Below the pieces are notes generated by a model. That model worked only from the letters and a program-made list of their open reading frames with translations, ran no database searches and was not told the DNA's origin. A stretch of DNA of 64,000 bases from Lapidilactobacillus gannanensis (GTDB taxonomy: Bacteria; Bacillota; Bacilli; Lactobacillales; Lactobacillaceae): contig NZ_RHOT01000004.1 in the NCBI RefSeq assembly GCF_003946675.1, forward strand, positions 1 to 64,000, read 5' to 3'. Position numbers and translations under genes: made by a program. Shown here one piece after another: positions 24,882-34,936 of this stretch. Position 1 is the stretch's first letter. Every line of letters starts with the position of its first letter.

Positions 24882-25322
24882 CAATATTATTCTTTCGCAT
24901 TTTAAGATACTTTGCAGGGTAAAAAATAAAATCAAGTATTCCAAGTTTGCTTGCTATTCTATACAAGAGAATTGATATGAACCATCCAAAAGCAACTCCA
25001 ATTACAATATGAACAAACAAATTGTTCATTCCTATTTTAAATAATAGAATTCTTACAACTGATGCAACAGGTTCATGAATTAAATATATTGGTAACGATA
25101 TTGGCCCATATTTTACAAAGTAATTACAAAATCTATTTTTGGGAATTATTTGATATACACCCAAGCCAAGTATGACACTAACAGGGAAAATGCCCCCCAA
25201 ACACCAGGTTCTGAATAATTAATTCTAGTTTTAAAATTAAAAATAATCCACAATATTAAATACACAATATAGCAAAAAAACATCATTATTGTAACTTTTC
25301 TAGATATTTTAATGTTTTTTAG
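24871..25322 (-). pseudogene. Acyltransferase-3 family gene fragment (polysaccharide cluster)
   Basis: The C-terminal part of a multi-span membrane acyltransferase of the type that O-acetylates exopolysaccharides. The readable frame from 25200 gives GLGVYQIIPKNRF, then ISLPIYLIHEPVASVVRI, a typical late block with the conserved I-x-L-I-H-x-P pattern. Upstream, 25201-25322 continues as a membrane sequence (MMFFCYIVYLILWIIFNF, NYSEPGVWG) in another frame. The two join if a run of six G at about 25193-25198 had seven. The 3' end is cut by the IS-like repeat, and the 5' end is lost at the junction with the DUF4422 gene. Non-functional as it stands. Confidence 0.7.
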
Positions 25323-25995
25323 TCATGTATCTAATAGAAGTTCACTAACATACCCAAATACACGCTCTTCTTGGCCTAAATAATTTGATGTATCTAAATT
25401 TTCTTGAACTTCAAATAATATTGTAAAAAGCCATTCACTGTAGACATCAAACAGTTCATCACGCATTATGAACATATTGAACATATGTGCACTTCTTGTG
25501 CCCATAACAGCATCAAAACTTTGAAGATAGTCGGTAAATAGGAAACTAATAGCGTCCCTTGTTACTTGTAACGCTTCTTCTTTGTGCGCATTTCTATAAT
25601 GAGAATAGTTAGTTTCAATATATAATGCCTTTTTTAGGTAGAATGACATCTGCTTTGCCTAAATAGTTTTCTAAATCTGAACTTGAAAGGATTTTCTTCC
25701 AAGGATTGTTGTTTAATTGAAGATGCGGTCTACCAAAATACCTCCGATAATGCACCAATCCCTTATAACGAGCATCAATGTTTTTCCAAATAAAATATAG
25801 CGCCGTTAACTCACAGAAACTTGAATTGATTTCTGAGATATTATCTTGTTCAGAATCATCGCGAACATATCCTTGTATAGTTTTTTTGCCCTTAGCCCCA
25901 ACTTGAATAGCATGATAATTGATATCATTGATTATTTTATAGGGCATATGTGCTGCAACACCTATATAAATATCCTCTTTTACCACTTCATTCAT
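25323..25995 (-). pseudogene. DUF4422 capsular/exopolysaccharide glycosyltransferase, frameshifted
   Basis: Two overlapping frames encode the halves of one DUF4422 protein, a family found in capsule and EPS clusters and considered glycosyltransferase-like. The N-terminal half (25995 to about 25627) contains GAKGKKTIQGYVRDD, ELTALYFIWKN and GLVHYRRYF. The C-terminal half (to 25323) contains the family's YSHYRNAHKEE and YSEWLFTILFEVQ blocks. They fuse cleanly (ILPKK|ALYIETNYSHY) if one A is removed from the A6 run near 25625. The family's usual last 25-30 residues are missing at the TGA. It lies 11 bp downstream of glf, same strand. A sequencing error could mimic the frameshift. Confidence 0.8.
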
Positions 25996-26006
25996 TCCTC
26001 AAATAA

Positions 26007-27122
26007 TTATTTTTGTTCAATTAATTCATCCGTAACAACTTGTAACGCCGCACGAATTACTTGGTGCATGTCATAATAACGATATTGCCCTGACCGTCCA
26101 CCAAAAATAACTTTTGGTTCTTGTAATGCCAAATCTCGGTATTCTTTATATAAGTGATTATTACGTTCATTATTGACTGGATAATAAGGTTCGTCACCAC
26201 GATGCCAACTAGCCGGATATTCACGGGTAACGATAGTCTTGTTCTTATCGCCCTTACCGAATTCAAAATGTTTGTGTTCAATAATTCGGGTGTAAGGTGT
26301 TTCTGCATCGGTGTAATTTACAACAGCATTGCCTTGATAATTATCCACATTCAGTTCCTCAGTCTCAAAACGTAAACTTCGATAGCTTAATTCACCAAGC
26401 TTATAATCAAAGAACTGATCAATCATCCCTGTAAAAATAACCTTGTCATACTGATCAATGTATTCTTGTTTATAATCAAAGAAATCAACACCAGTTTCAA
26501 CTTCAATCAAGTCGCTAGCTAACATTTTTTCAACAATCTGGGTATAGCCACCAATCGGAATACCTTGGTAAGTATCGTTGAAGTAATTATTATCGTAAGT
26601 TAAACGAACTGGTAATCGCCGAATAATAAATGCGGGTAAATCAGTTGTCTTCTGGCCCCATTGCTTTTCGGTATAGCCTTTAACAAGCTTTTGATAAATA
26701 TCTGTTCCAATCAAGGAAATTGCCTGTTCTTCCAAGTTCTCGGGCTTCTTGTCACCAAGTACCTGCTTCTGTTCATTAATCTTTGCTTGTGCCTCTTCCG
26801 GCGTAATAACACCCCAAAGCTTATTAAAGGTATTCATATTGAAAGGCATGTTATAAATTTCGCCTTTATAATTGGCAATTGGGCTATTGGTATAACGATT
26901 AAACTCAGCAAACTGATTAACATAATCCCAAATTTCTTTGTTGCTAGTATGGAAAATATGCGCACCATACTGATGAACCTGAATCCCATCAATTTCTTTG
27001 GTATAAATATTGCCGGCAATATGATCACGCTTTTCGATTACTTTAACGTGATTACCACGTTTCGCGGCTTCATAAGCAAATGTTGCGCCGAACAGGCCTG
27101 AACCAACTACTAGATAATTCAT
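26007..27122 (-). CDS. glf: UDP-galactopyranose mutase
   Basis: A 371-residue flavoenzyme that converts UDP-galactopyranose to UDP-galactofuranose, the donor for galactofuranose in surface polysaccharides. The N-terminal FAD-binding motif is VVGSGLFGATFAYEAAKRG (about 5-23). QYGAHIFHTSNKEIWDYV (about 52-69) and NYTDAETPYTRIIEHKHF (about 268-285) are signature substrate-site blocks, and the FGGRSGQYRYYDMHQVI motif is near the C-terminus. ATG with GGAGGAG upstream. Full family length. It heads the leftward remnant of a polysaccharide cluster and is the only intact gene of that cluster in view. Confidence 0.96.
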   Translation of the reverse strand: MNYLVVGSGLFGATFAYEAAKRGNHVKVIEKRDHIAGNIYTKEIDGIQVHQYGAHIFHTSNKEIWDYVNQFAEFNRYTNSPIANYKGEIYNMPFNMNTFNKLWGVITPEEAQAKINEQKQVLGDKKPENLEEQAISLIGTDIYQKLVKGYTEKQWGQKTTDLPAFIIRRLPVRLTYDNNYFNDTYQGIPIGGYTQIVEKMLASDLIEVETGVDFFDYKQEYIDQYDKVIFTGMIDQFFDYKLGELSYRSLRFETEELNVDNYQGNAVVNYTDAETPYTRIIEHKHFEFGKGDKNKTIVTREYPASWHRGDEPYYPVNNERNNHLYKEYRDLALQEPKVIFGGRSGQYRYYDMHQVIRAALQVVTDELIEQK

Positions 27123-27698
27123 TTAGCTCCTCCAAAAAATCAACAACGAATTGTGAATCAAAGTTATTTATCGTTAAAATGAAACTATTTTTCCAGCTTT
27201 TCTTTAATACATACTGTCCCAGTATATCAATTAGCCACAAACTGAACAATAGCGTCAGGTCGTGTGTAAAGTCATAAAGCGGAATTTTTTCACGAATTGC
27301 AAGGGTTGGTTTGTTTATTACAAGTTTATAATAATATTATTTTTTTGATTGTGAAGTGACTTTTTTGAGTCAAAATATTTGACTTTTACGAATTTTTTGT
27401 TTTTGTCTGACTAGACCAATTTTTTCTAACTTGATTAATTACGCAGATTTTTTGTATTAATGAGTGACTTTTTTTATTAGCGTTTTTTATTTTGATAGAT
27501 CTTTGTGAGGTTATTTTGAGTTCTTACTTTTATTAGCGTTATAGTAGCTTTAAATTTTGTTACGGGTTAACATTAAATAAACGTGGTTAAATCAGCCATT
27601 TATTGAGTGTAACTAATTTTTAATAAGTTCTTTCTATAAATTAATGAACCAATTGGCGTACAATAGTAGTAATGCATTTTTTTACAGGAGGTTAGCAG
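27123..27698. other. AT-rich divergent intergenic region
   Basis: 576 bp between divergent glf and the ABC exporter. It is very T-rich with repeated GACTTTT and TTAGCGTT words (about 27355-27540). No gene is supported. A TACAAT box at about 27659 is a possible -10 for the exporter, which has an AGGAGG site at 27686. Confidence 0.4.
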
Positions 27699-29429
27699 AT
27701 GATACGAATACTTATGCGTTCTATTCGGGAATACCGCAAGCTGGCGTTTACTTCCCAGATTCTGGTTGCGGTTGAAGTTGCCATTGAAACTTTCATCCCT
27801 TTCTTAATGGGTAATATTATTGATTACGGCATTATGAAGAAAGATATGAGTTACATCACAAAATATGGCATCCTTCTACTGGCAATGACATTATTTTCAC
27901 TTGCTTGTGGGGCTGGTGCTAGTTGGGCTGCTCCTCATGCCAGTGCTGGCTTTGCGGCGAATTTGCGCCACGATATGTTCTATCATATTCAGGATTTCTC
28001 ATTTTCGAATATTGATCGTTTTTCTGGTTCTAGTTTAGTAACGCGATTAACAACCGACGTGACGAATGTTCAGACAGCATTCCAAATGCTAACACGAATT
28101 GCCGTACGGGCTCCGTTACTACTGATTTTTTCCATTATTATGGCTTTTAAAGTCAATAGTTCTTTGGCAATGATTTTCGTCTTTTTAGTGCCGCTTTTAA
28201 CAATTGCGTTAGTGTTGGTCATTCATTTCGCGCGGCCGTTATTCCGGCGAGTTTTCCAACGGTATGATGTGTTGAATCAAGTTGTCCGTGAGAATGTTCG
28301 TGGGGTTGAAGTTGTTAAGACTTATGTTCGTCACGATGAGGAAATCAATAAATTCAAACAAGCTTCGCAAGGAATCGCCGAAGTCTTTACGAAGGCACAA
28401 CAGATCATGTCATTGAACGGACCAGCAATGATGTTAGTCCTCAATTCAGCTGTTATTTTACTGTCTTGGTTTGGGGCTAAGTTAATTGTCGGCGGTCAAT
28501 TGCAAACAGGTCAACTGGTCAGTATGTACGCTTATTCTAATGCGATTTTGTTCAGTTTAAATATTTTGGCAATGGTTTTTACGCAATTATCAATTTCTCA
28601 AGCAAGTGGCGATCGAATCGCTGAAGTCTTGCAAGATCAATCAACCATTACTAATCCTAAGCATCCTTTGAAAGAGATGGCTAATGGGGATATTACGTTC
28701 AAGCATGTTAATTTTGAATACGGTGATTCTCCTAAGCCAATTCTGCAAGATATTAATTTAACAATTAAATCTGGCCAAGTTATTGGTATTATTGGTGAGA
28801 CCGGCTCTGGTAAAAGTACTTTGGTTCAGCTGATTCCGCGGTTATACGACATTAGCAAAGGAAAATTATTAATCGGTGGTCACAACGTCCATCATTACGA
28901 TTTACGCACCTTGCGTGACAATGTCGCTATGGTTTTGCAGAACAGTATTCTTTTCTCCGGCACCATTGCTGATAACTTGCGCTGGGGTGATGAACATGCC
29001 ACTGATCAACAAGTGATTGCAGCTGCCAAGACAGCCCAAGCTGATGGCTTCATCAACGAATTTGCTGAAGGTTATCAAACTCGTGTTGAGCAAGGCGGGA
29101 CCAACGTTTCTGGTGGTCAACAACAACGTTTGACCATTGCCCGAGCTTTATTGAAAAAACCCAAAATTCTTATCCTGGACGACTCAACTTCAGCAGTTGA
29201 TACCCAGACTGAACAGTCGATTCGTGAAGGCTTGCGCCGCGATATGCCGAACACAACGAAAATTATTATTTCGCAGCGGATCGTTTCGATTCAAGATGCC
29301 GATCAAATCATCGTGATGGATCATGGTAAGATTCAAGATATTGGTACCCATGATGAATTAGTACTTCGAAATGAGCTCTATCGCGATATTTATCACTATC
29401 AACAACAGAAAGCAGGTGAAAACGACTAG
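27699..29429 (+). CDS. Heterodimeric ABC exporter subunit 1 (LmrC/BmrC-like)
   Basis: A 576-residue half-transporter with an N-terminal six-span membrane domain (about 1-310) and a C-terminal ATPase. Walker A is GETGSGKST (about 366-374), the signature is VSGGQQQRLT (about 470), and Walker B is ILILDDSTSAVD. The Asp after Walker B in place of the catalytic Glu (LILDDS) marks the degenerate site typical of the LmrC/BmrC partner. Its stop shares a base with the GTG start of the next gene, so the two are coupled and form a heterodimer. Such pairs export drugs, peptides or lipids. The substrate cannot be read from sequence. Confidence 0.93.
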   Translation: MIRILMRSIREYRKLAFTSQILVAVEVAIETFIPFLMGNIIDYGIMKKDMSYITKYGILLLAMTLFSLACGAGASWAAPHASAGFAANLRHDMFYHIQDFSFSNIDRFSGSSLVTRLTTDVTNVQTAFQMLTRIAVRAPLLLIFSIIMAFKVNSSLAMIFVFLVPLLTIALVLVIHFARPLFRRVFQRYDVLNQVVRENVRGVEVVKTYVRHDEEINKFKQASQGIAEVFTKAQQIMSLNGPAMMLVLNSAVILLSWFGAKLIVGGQLQTGQLVSMYAYSNAILFSLNILAMVFTQLSISQASGDRIAEVLQDQSTITNPKHPLKEMANGDITFKHVNFEYGDSPKPILQDINLTIKSGQVIGIIGETGSGKSTLVQLIPRLYDISKGKLLIGGHNVHHYDLRTLRDNVAMVLQNSILFSGTIADNLRWGDEHATDQQVIAAAKTAQADGFINEFAEGYQTRVEQGGTNVSGGQQQRLTIARALLKKPKILILDDSTSAVDTQTEQSIREGLRRDMPNTTKIIISQRIVSIQDADQIIVMDHGKIQDIGTHDELVLRNELYRDIYHYQQQKAGEND

Positions 29430-31288
29430 TGGCAGAAAAAACGCTTAATGCAACGCCAAAAGTAAAACGTGGTGCAACTTTACGCCGACTTCTGAAATTT
29501 GTCGTCGGCACCTACCCAGCACCCTTTGTTACGGCAATGATTGCCATCATTATTTCCGCTGCTTCAACCGTTTACGGATCACTTTTTCTGCAACGTTTAA
29601 TTGACGACTATATTGTGCCGATGACCAAACAGGCCACACCAAACTTCACCCCATTATTTCGGGCGTTAGCGTTAATGGCAGGTATTTATTTAATTGGGGT
29701 GATTGCGACACTAGCCTTTACCCAAATTATGGCAATTCTTGGTCAGCGTCTGCAGAAGAAAATTCGGGACGATATGTTTGTGCATATGCAATATCTACCG
29801 GTCATTTATTTCGATCAGAATGATTATGGCGATATTATGAGCCGTTACACAAACGATGTCGATACTTTGATGCAAATGATCTCGCAGAGTATCCCACAAT
29901 TTGTTAACTCAGTTTTCAACTTGGTTTTCGTTGTTGCTGGGATGATTGTCTTAAGTCCAATGTTGACCCTGGTCACTTTAGTTATTTTCCTATTAAGTAT
30001 TGGCGTGGTTCGTTTCTTAACTAATAAAAGTGGCTACTATTTTAAGCAACAACAGAAGCAATTAGGTAAATTAAATGGTTTCGTCGAAGAAGTCCTGAAT
30101 GGTCTTAAAGTCATCAAAGTCTTCTCCCACGAATCTCAGACCAAAGCAAAGTTCGATGTGGAAAATAAAGATTTCCAAACGGATGCTGCTAAGGCCAACG
30201 CCTACGCTATTATGTTATTCCCAATCATGGGAAATCTTGGTAATGGCCTTTATGTTTTAATTGCGATTGCGGGCGGAATGATTGCCATTAATGGCTGGTC
30301 TGCCTTAACTATTGGTTCAATCGCCGCCTTTCTACAACTAAGTAAGTCTTTTAGCCAGCCAATTGCCCAAATTTCACAGCAATTGAATAGTATCGTGATG
30401 GCCCTTGCTGGTGCCGAGCGAATCTTCCAGCTGCAAGACAGCCCTGCAGAAATTGATCAAGGTCAGGTGACTTTGCATCAGGATAACACCGAGAATAGTC
30501 AGACCTGGTATTGGCAAGTACCTCATGCTGACGGCCAGATTGAACAAGTGCCGGTAGCTGGTAAAATTGTCTTCGATCATGTTAATTTCGGCTATTTACC
30601 AGGACAAACGGTTTTACATGATATTAATGTGACAGTTAACCCTGGCGAGAAAGTTGCGCTAGTTGGTGAAACTGGTGCTGGTAAGACAACTTTTAGCAGT
30701 ATGATCAACCGCTTCTACGAAATCAATTCTGGTGTGATTACTTATGATGGTATCGATATTCGCCAAATTAAAAAAGATGATCTCCGTCATTCAATGGCAA
30801 TCGTGCTGCAAGCGACTAATCTCTTTAGCACAAGTATTCGTGAAAATATCCGCTTTGGTCGTTTAAATGCGTCTGATGCTGAAGTCGAAGCTGCTGCTGA
30901 ACTAGCCCATGCTGATGAATTTATCAGTGAGACCAGCCGTGGCTATAACACCTTGATTGACGGTGACGGTTCCGATCTTTCCCAAGGTCAAAAACAACTT
31001 CTTTCAATCGCACGAGCAAGTGTTGCCAATACGCCACTGATGATTCTCGACGAAGCAACGTCAAGCATTGATACGCGTACTGAGCGATTAGTTCAAGCAG
31101 GTATGGATAATCTTATGGCCGGTCGAACAACCTTCGTCATTGCCCACCGACTTTCAACTATTGCCAACTCAGATTTAATCCTAGTGCTGGATCATGGTCG
31201 AATCATCGAGCATGGTAATCATGATGAATTAATGAAGCAGCGTGGTGAATATTACCAGTTGTATACTGGCAAGAAGGAACTCGAGTAA
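29429..31288 (+). CDS. Heterodimeric ABC exporter subunit 2 (LmrD/BmrD-like)
   Basis: A 619-residue half-transporter, partner of the preceding gene (one-base overlap, TAGTG). Six membrane spans lie in the first 330 residues. An insertion between the membrane and ATPase domains (about 350-378, QTWYWQVPHADGQIEQVPV) is typical of the D-type subunit. Walker A is GETGAGKTT, the signature is LSQGQKQLLS, and Walker B is LMILDEATSSID with the catalytic Glu. The canonical/degenerate pairing of the two subunits is thus visible. The gene ends about 50 bp before a large intergenic repeat element. Confidence 0.93.
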   Translation: MAEKTLNATPKVKRGATLRRLLKFVVGTYPAPFVTAMIAIIISAASTVYGSLFLQRLIDDYIVPMTKQATPNFTPLFRALALMAGIYLIGVIATLAFTQIMAILGQRLQKKIRDDMFVHMQYLPVIYFDQNDYGDIMSRYTNDVDTLMQMISQSIPQFVNSVFNLVFVVAGMIVLSPMLTLVTLVIFLLSIGVVRFLTNKSGYYFKQQQKQLGKLNGFVEEVLNGLKVIKVFSHESQTKAKFDVENKDFQTDAAKANAYAIMLFPIMGNLGNGLYVLIAIAGGMIAINGWSALTIGSIAAFLQLSKSFSQPIAQISQQLNSIVMALAGAERIFQLQDSPAEIDQGQVTLHQDNTENSQTWYWQVPHADGQIEQVPVAGKIVFDHVNFGYLPGQTVLHDINVTVNPGEKVALVGETGAGKTTFSSMINRFYEINSGVITYDGIDIRQIKKDDLRHSMAIVLQATNLFSTSIRENIRFGRLNASDAEVEAAAELAHADEFISETSRGYNTLIDGDGSDLSQGQKQLLSIARASVANTPLMILDEATSSIDTRTERLVQAGMDNLMAGRTTFVIAHRLSTIANSDLILVLDHGRIIEHGNHDELMKQRGEYYQLYTGKKELE

Positions 31289-31340
31289 TCACAGCCTGAC
31301 CGAATTTCTTTAGTTACTGACTTGTTCTGATTGAAGTAAA

Positions 31341-32130
31341 AATAGTGCCGAGTCTTCCCCAATTTGGGAAGGTGGTTGCTGGGCGATTTAGAGGGCGTGG
31401 AACGGCGTGGCCATCGATTTGAGCTTATTGCTAACGCAACAATCTCAAATACGAGGCTTTGACTAACTGCTAAAGCAGCAAGTCAAATTTCACTGCTTCT
31501 CGCAAAATCGCTCGTACGCAAAGCAAGCCCCTTCCCTGACGCCAATCGCCCAGCAACCACCAGATGAAACTAACAGAATTGAGCACCACTAAGTAGAAAA
31601 TCAGATTGCAGTACCAAAAAAAGCCTGTGTGACAATCTTTCGAGATAGAATTGAAAGATATCACACAGGCTATTTTTGTCTTGCTATTCAATTATTATTG
31701 CCGAATGAACTAAGTTGCTTAGTCTCACTACAACTGCCTTAACCACTAACAATCATGAAGATTACTAACCTAACTCCAGACGGAATGGAGGGACCGGGTT
31801 GTCAGCCAATGGTTTTAATTTGCGCCCGAGCTTGCGAGTAGCAGCCAAATTATTGTTAGTGCTTTAGCACTTACAATAAGCCTCGAATTTGAGATTTTCG
31901 CAGAAAAGCTCAAATCGACGGCCGCCGCGTTCCACAACCCGCAGCCCGCAATGCAGTCAGAACTAATCCTGTTTTAAAAACTTCACCAGGTTTTTAACGC
32001 TTTTGAACTTGAATCTGCAATTGGCTTCAATCAATGCCGGCAGCGTTCCACGACAAGCAGCCCGCAATGCAGTCAGAACTAATCCTGTTTCAGAATCTCA
32101 CTAGGTTTTAGCGCCTTTGAAGTTAATCTT
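31341..32130 (+). repeat. Large intergenic hairpin element, copy R1
   Basis: First of six related elements (R1-R6). It opens with AGTCTTCCCCAATTTGG and contains an 18-bp perfect inverted pair (GGTGGTTGCTGGGCGATT at 31371-31388 and its complement at 31544-31561) enclosing smaller hairpins. The 50-bp central hairpin is at 31622-31671. The tail carries CCAGACGGAATGGAGG and two copies of a module ending CAGCCCGCAATGCAGTCAG. It fills the gap between the convergent exporter and rnhA genes. No protein-coding potential is supported. Confidence 0.9.
31622..31671. terminator. Central 50-bp hairpin of R1
   Basis: Outer arms AGCCTGTGTGA and TCACACAGGCT with a second stem ATCTTTC/GAAAGAT, followed by TATTTTTG. 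Bidirectional terminator-like. Confidence 0.75.
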
Positions 32131-32141
32131 AAAACCACCAG

Positions 32142-32882
32142 TTAAGCCATCTGATCCATCGTTTTATTCAACAATTCATCCACGAAAATATTGCCTTGAT
32201 TGGTGGCGTGCCCCTTAGCCCAAATTAATTGCAACTGCTCAAATTGCGGCAATAAGCGACTAATTTGCTGCCATAACTCAGGATTAGCGATTGGTTCGCC
32301 AGTAGCTTTGCGCCAATTTCGGCGTTGCCAGCCAGCTAACCAATTCTTCTGGATGGCATCCAAAATATAGCGCGAATCACTAGTTAGTTGAATCTTAGCT
32401 TTTTGCTGACCCAATGCAATTAATTTCGTCAACGCTGCAGCAAAGGCCGTCAATTCCATCTTATTGTTGGTCGCGCCCTTTTCACCGGCTGTATCACTGA
32501 GTTGCTGGCCAGTTGGTAGCACAATCAAATACGCCCACGCTGCAAAATCGTCTTGGCGGACATGACCGCCACGAACATTGCCAGTATTACGAGAACCGCC
32601 GTCAGTATAAACTTGGATGGCATCAGCTGAAATTGTAATTTGGGGAGTTGCTTTTTTAACGGGCTGATGATTTATTGGCTGTTTTTTCATGGCACTGATT
32701 TGACCGACTCGTTGAAACTGAACAGTCATTTCAGCGAGCCATTTCTGGGCTTCGGCTTCAGTCACAAAGCCATGATAGCGTGCTTTGGGAAAGCCGGCTA
32801 TTTGTTTCTCAGCAGTGGGCCAATCACGATAAATTCCTGGTTGCCGACCGTGAGCAACCGCATAAAAATTATTTTTTGACAT
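32142..32882 (-). CDS. rnhA: Ribonuclease HI with N-terminal caulimovirus-VI (hybrid-binding) domain
   Basis: A 246-residue enzyme that degrades the RNA of RNA-DNA hybrids. The N-terminal domain (about 1-55, FYAVAHGRQPGIYRDW ... GFVTEAEAQKWL) binds hybrids as in eukaryotic RNase H1. The catalytic domain starts at about 88 with the four acidic residues visible: Asp in VYTDGGSR, Glu in NNKMELTAF, Asp in LTSDSRY and Asp in FVDELLNK. A variable linker joins the domains. The start ATG at 32882 faces away from the hydrolase gene. The gene is convergent with the ABC exporter across R1. Confidence 0.92.
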   Translation of the reverse strand: MSKNNFYAVAHGRQPGIYRDWPTAEKQIAGFPKARYHGFVTEAEAQKWLAEMTVQFQRVGQISAMKKQPINHQPVKKATPQITISADAIQVYTDGGSRNTGNVRGGHVRQDDFAAWAYLIVLPTGQQLSDTAGEKGATNNKMELTAFAAALTKLIALGQQKAKIQLTSDSRYILDAIQKNWLAGWQRRNWRKATGEPIANPELWQQISRLLPQFEQLQLIWAKGHATNQGNIFVDELLNKTMDQMA

Positions 32883-32970
32883 AAAAAGACTCCAATAAAG
32901 TTGTAAGTTGTGGTTCCCCTTAATATAATAAAATAAGTGAACTTTAGCAATTAGTTATTAATTAGGATGG

Positions 32971-33891
32971 ATGGTTTTATTCTTGAAACGACAAGCTCGA
33001 CAAAAATCAGAACACCTTAATTTTATCCAAGGTCTAGTCAGTGGTGCAATTGCTGGTGGCACTTTGCTTTATGCCCGCCGCAATGCCAAACAGCGCATTC
33101 AAGACCAGGCGTTTTTGGCGACCCAAAAAATGGGGCCGGCCACACCGGCAACAAAACAGATTCCCACTATTTATGTCCATGGTTTTCGCGGTGGCGATTA
33201 TACCACCAATAAAATGGTATTAAGTGCCCAAGAAGCGACCCATGCGGAAACCTATTTGAAAGCCATTGTTGATTGGAAAGGGCGCTTGTCATTTGAAGGC
33301 ACTTGGTCTGCTGGACCAAATCCGCTGATTCAGCTGGTCTTTAGTGACAAGTGGATGCCCACCGCGCAAATCGTTAATTGGCTAGATATTGCCTTGCCGA
33401 AATTAAAAGCGCTCTTTGGTTTTAGTGAATACAATGCAGTTGGTCATTCTTTAGGGGCAACTGCCCTAGTCATGGCCGAAATGCGTAATTATGGTCATCC
33501 CGAATTTCCCAAACTAAATAAATTAGTTTTAGTGGCTGGCCCATTTGACGGTGTAGTTGCTTTCGGCGACTGGCCTAACGTTAATCGGCTAAATCACCGT
33601 GGTCGCCCAATTATTATGAATCCTCGTTACTTGCAAATGCTACTTAACCGAAAAAAATTCCCGAGCAATGTCAGCGTGCTGAACATTTACGGGAATGTTG
33701 GTGATGCCAGTAATACTGACAAATATATTAGCGTGATTTCAGCCAAGTCGGTTCGTTATTTACTCGCACCAATTGTTAAAACCTTCAAAGAAGTAGAAAT
33801 TTGGGGGCAAAATGCTGAACACTCAAAGATGCATGATAACGATAATGTTTTAGCGATGATCAATCATTTTTTGTTTGGTCACCAAGCTTAA
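32971..33891 (+). CDS. DUF915 alpha/beta-hydrolase
   Basis: A 306-residue alpha/beta-hydrolase of the DUF915 family common in lactobacilli. The oxyanion-region motif is IYVHGFRGGDYT (about 68-79) and the nucleophile elbow is VGHSLGATAL (about 157-166). A late His (QNAEHSKMHDN, about 288-298) is a plausible third triad member. The N-terminus has a basic and then hydrophobic stretch (residues 1-32) that could anchor it to the membrane. The substrate is unknown. ATG with AGGATGG upstream. The last 32 bp overlap the convergent glycosyltransferase gene. Confidence 0.85.
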   Translation: MVLFLKRQARQKSEHLNFIQGLVSGAIAGGTLLYARRNAKQRIQDQAFLATQKMGPATPATKQIPTIYVHGFRGGDYTTNKMVLSAQEATHAETYLKAIVDWKGRLSFEGTWSAGPNPLIQLVFSDKWMPTAQIVNWLDIALPKLKALFGFSEYNAVGHSLGATALVMAEMRNYGHPEFPKLNKLVLVAGPFDGVVAFGDWPNVNRLNHRGRPIIMNPRYLQMLLNRKKFPSNVSVLNIYGNVGDASNTDKYISVISAKSVRYLLAPIVKTFKEVEIWGQNAEHSKMHDNDNVLAMINHFLFGHQA

Positions 33892-34831
33892 ATTGCCGAT
33901 ATAACTTTTCGTCCTCTTTAACAATATATTGAGGGCGTTTTTTTGTTTCAAGGAAAATCTTGCCAACATATTTACCGATAATGCCTAGGCTTAACAATTG
34001 AATCCCACTTAGCAATAACACTACTGAAACCATTGAGGGCCAGCCGGAAGTTGGATCACCAAAGAGTAATGTCCGAATCACGATCACAACCAACGACACG
34101 ATTGAGATTAGACAAGCTAAGGCACCAATGACCGAGGCTATATTTAAAGGTGTATCTGAAAAGTTAACGATACCATCAATTGAATAAGAAAATAACTTCC
34201 AGAAACTCCAGCTCGTTGTCCCAGCAACCCGTTCAACATTTTCATAAGGTAAATACTTTGTTTTGAAGCCTACCCAAGAAAACAATCCTTTAGAAAAACG
34301 ATTATATTCCGTTAATTCTAAAATTGCATCAACCATCTGCCGAGTCATCAAGCGAAAGTCGCGGGCACCATCAATAATCTCTGTTTGCCCGATTTTATTG
34401 ATCAAACGGTAAAACATCCGCGCAAAGAAACTGCGCAGCTTAGGCTCCCCTGCTCGGGTCACACGACGAGTCCCAACGCAATCAATTTCTGGGTCTTGAA
34501 TTTCTTGATACATCTTAATCAGGAGCTCGGGTGGATCTTGTAAGTCAGCATCCATCACCGTGATGTAATCACCAGTAGCCTTCTGTAAACCAGCATATAA
34601 GCCAGCCTCTTTACCGAAGTTTCGTGAGAAAGAAATATAATGAACTGAATCAGGATTAGCAATTGCGAGTTTACGCAAATAGGCTAAAGTCTGATCTCGC
34701 GAACCATCGTTAACGAAGATGTACTCGAAGTCTAGAGGTAATTGTGGTTTTAGTTTTTCCATCGCGGTAAAATAATAAGGTAAAGACTCTTGTTCATTGT
34801 AACAAGGGACAATAATTGATAGTGTTGCCAC
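33860..34831 (-). CDS. Family 2 glycosyltransferase, bactoprenol-glucosyltransferase type
   Basis: A glycosyltransferase of about 323 residues related to GtrB/CsbB/YkcC, which loads a sugar on undecaprenyl phosphate for decorating wall polymers. The GT2 domain starts LSIIVPCYNEQESLPYYF, the metal-binding DADLQDPPEL follows at about 88-97, and two C-terminal membrane segments lie at about 225-290 (IASVIGALACLISIVSLVVIVI and VVLLLSGIQLLSLGIIGKYVG). GTG 34831 is preferred because AAAGGAG lies ten bases before it; the TTG at 34840 is too close. A flippase or polymer-transferring partner is not adjacent. Confidence 0.88.
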   Translation of the reverse strand: MATLSIIVPCYNEQESLPYYFTAMEKLKPQLPLDFEYIFVNDGSRDQTLAYLRKLAIANPDSVHYISFSRNFGKEAGLYAGLQKATGDYITVMDADLQDPPELLIKMYQEIQDPEIDCVGTRRVTRAGEPKLRSFFARMFYRLINKIGQTEIIDGARDFRLMTRQMVDAILELTEYNRFSKGLFSWVGFKTKYLPYENVERVAGTTSWSFWKLFSYSIDGIVNFSDTPLNIASVIGALACLISIVSLVVIVIRTLLFGDPTSGWPSMVSVVLLLSGIQLLSLGIIGKYVGKIFLETKKRPQYIVKEDEKLYRQFKLGDQTKND

Positions 34832-34936
34832 AGAAATCAAGCTCCTTTTGATTGTTCATCTTGTAGTATTATGACATATTTTTAGTGTTAATTATAGACT
34901 CACTTGCCAATAAGTTCATTCTGGGAGGGATTGACT

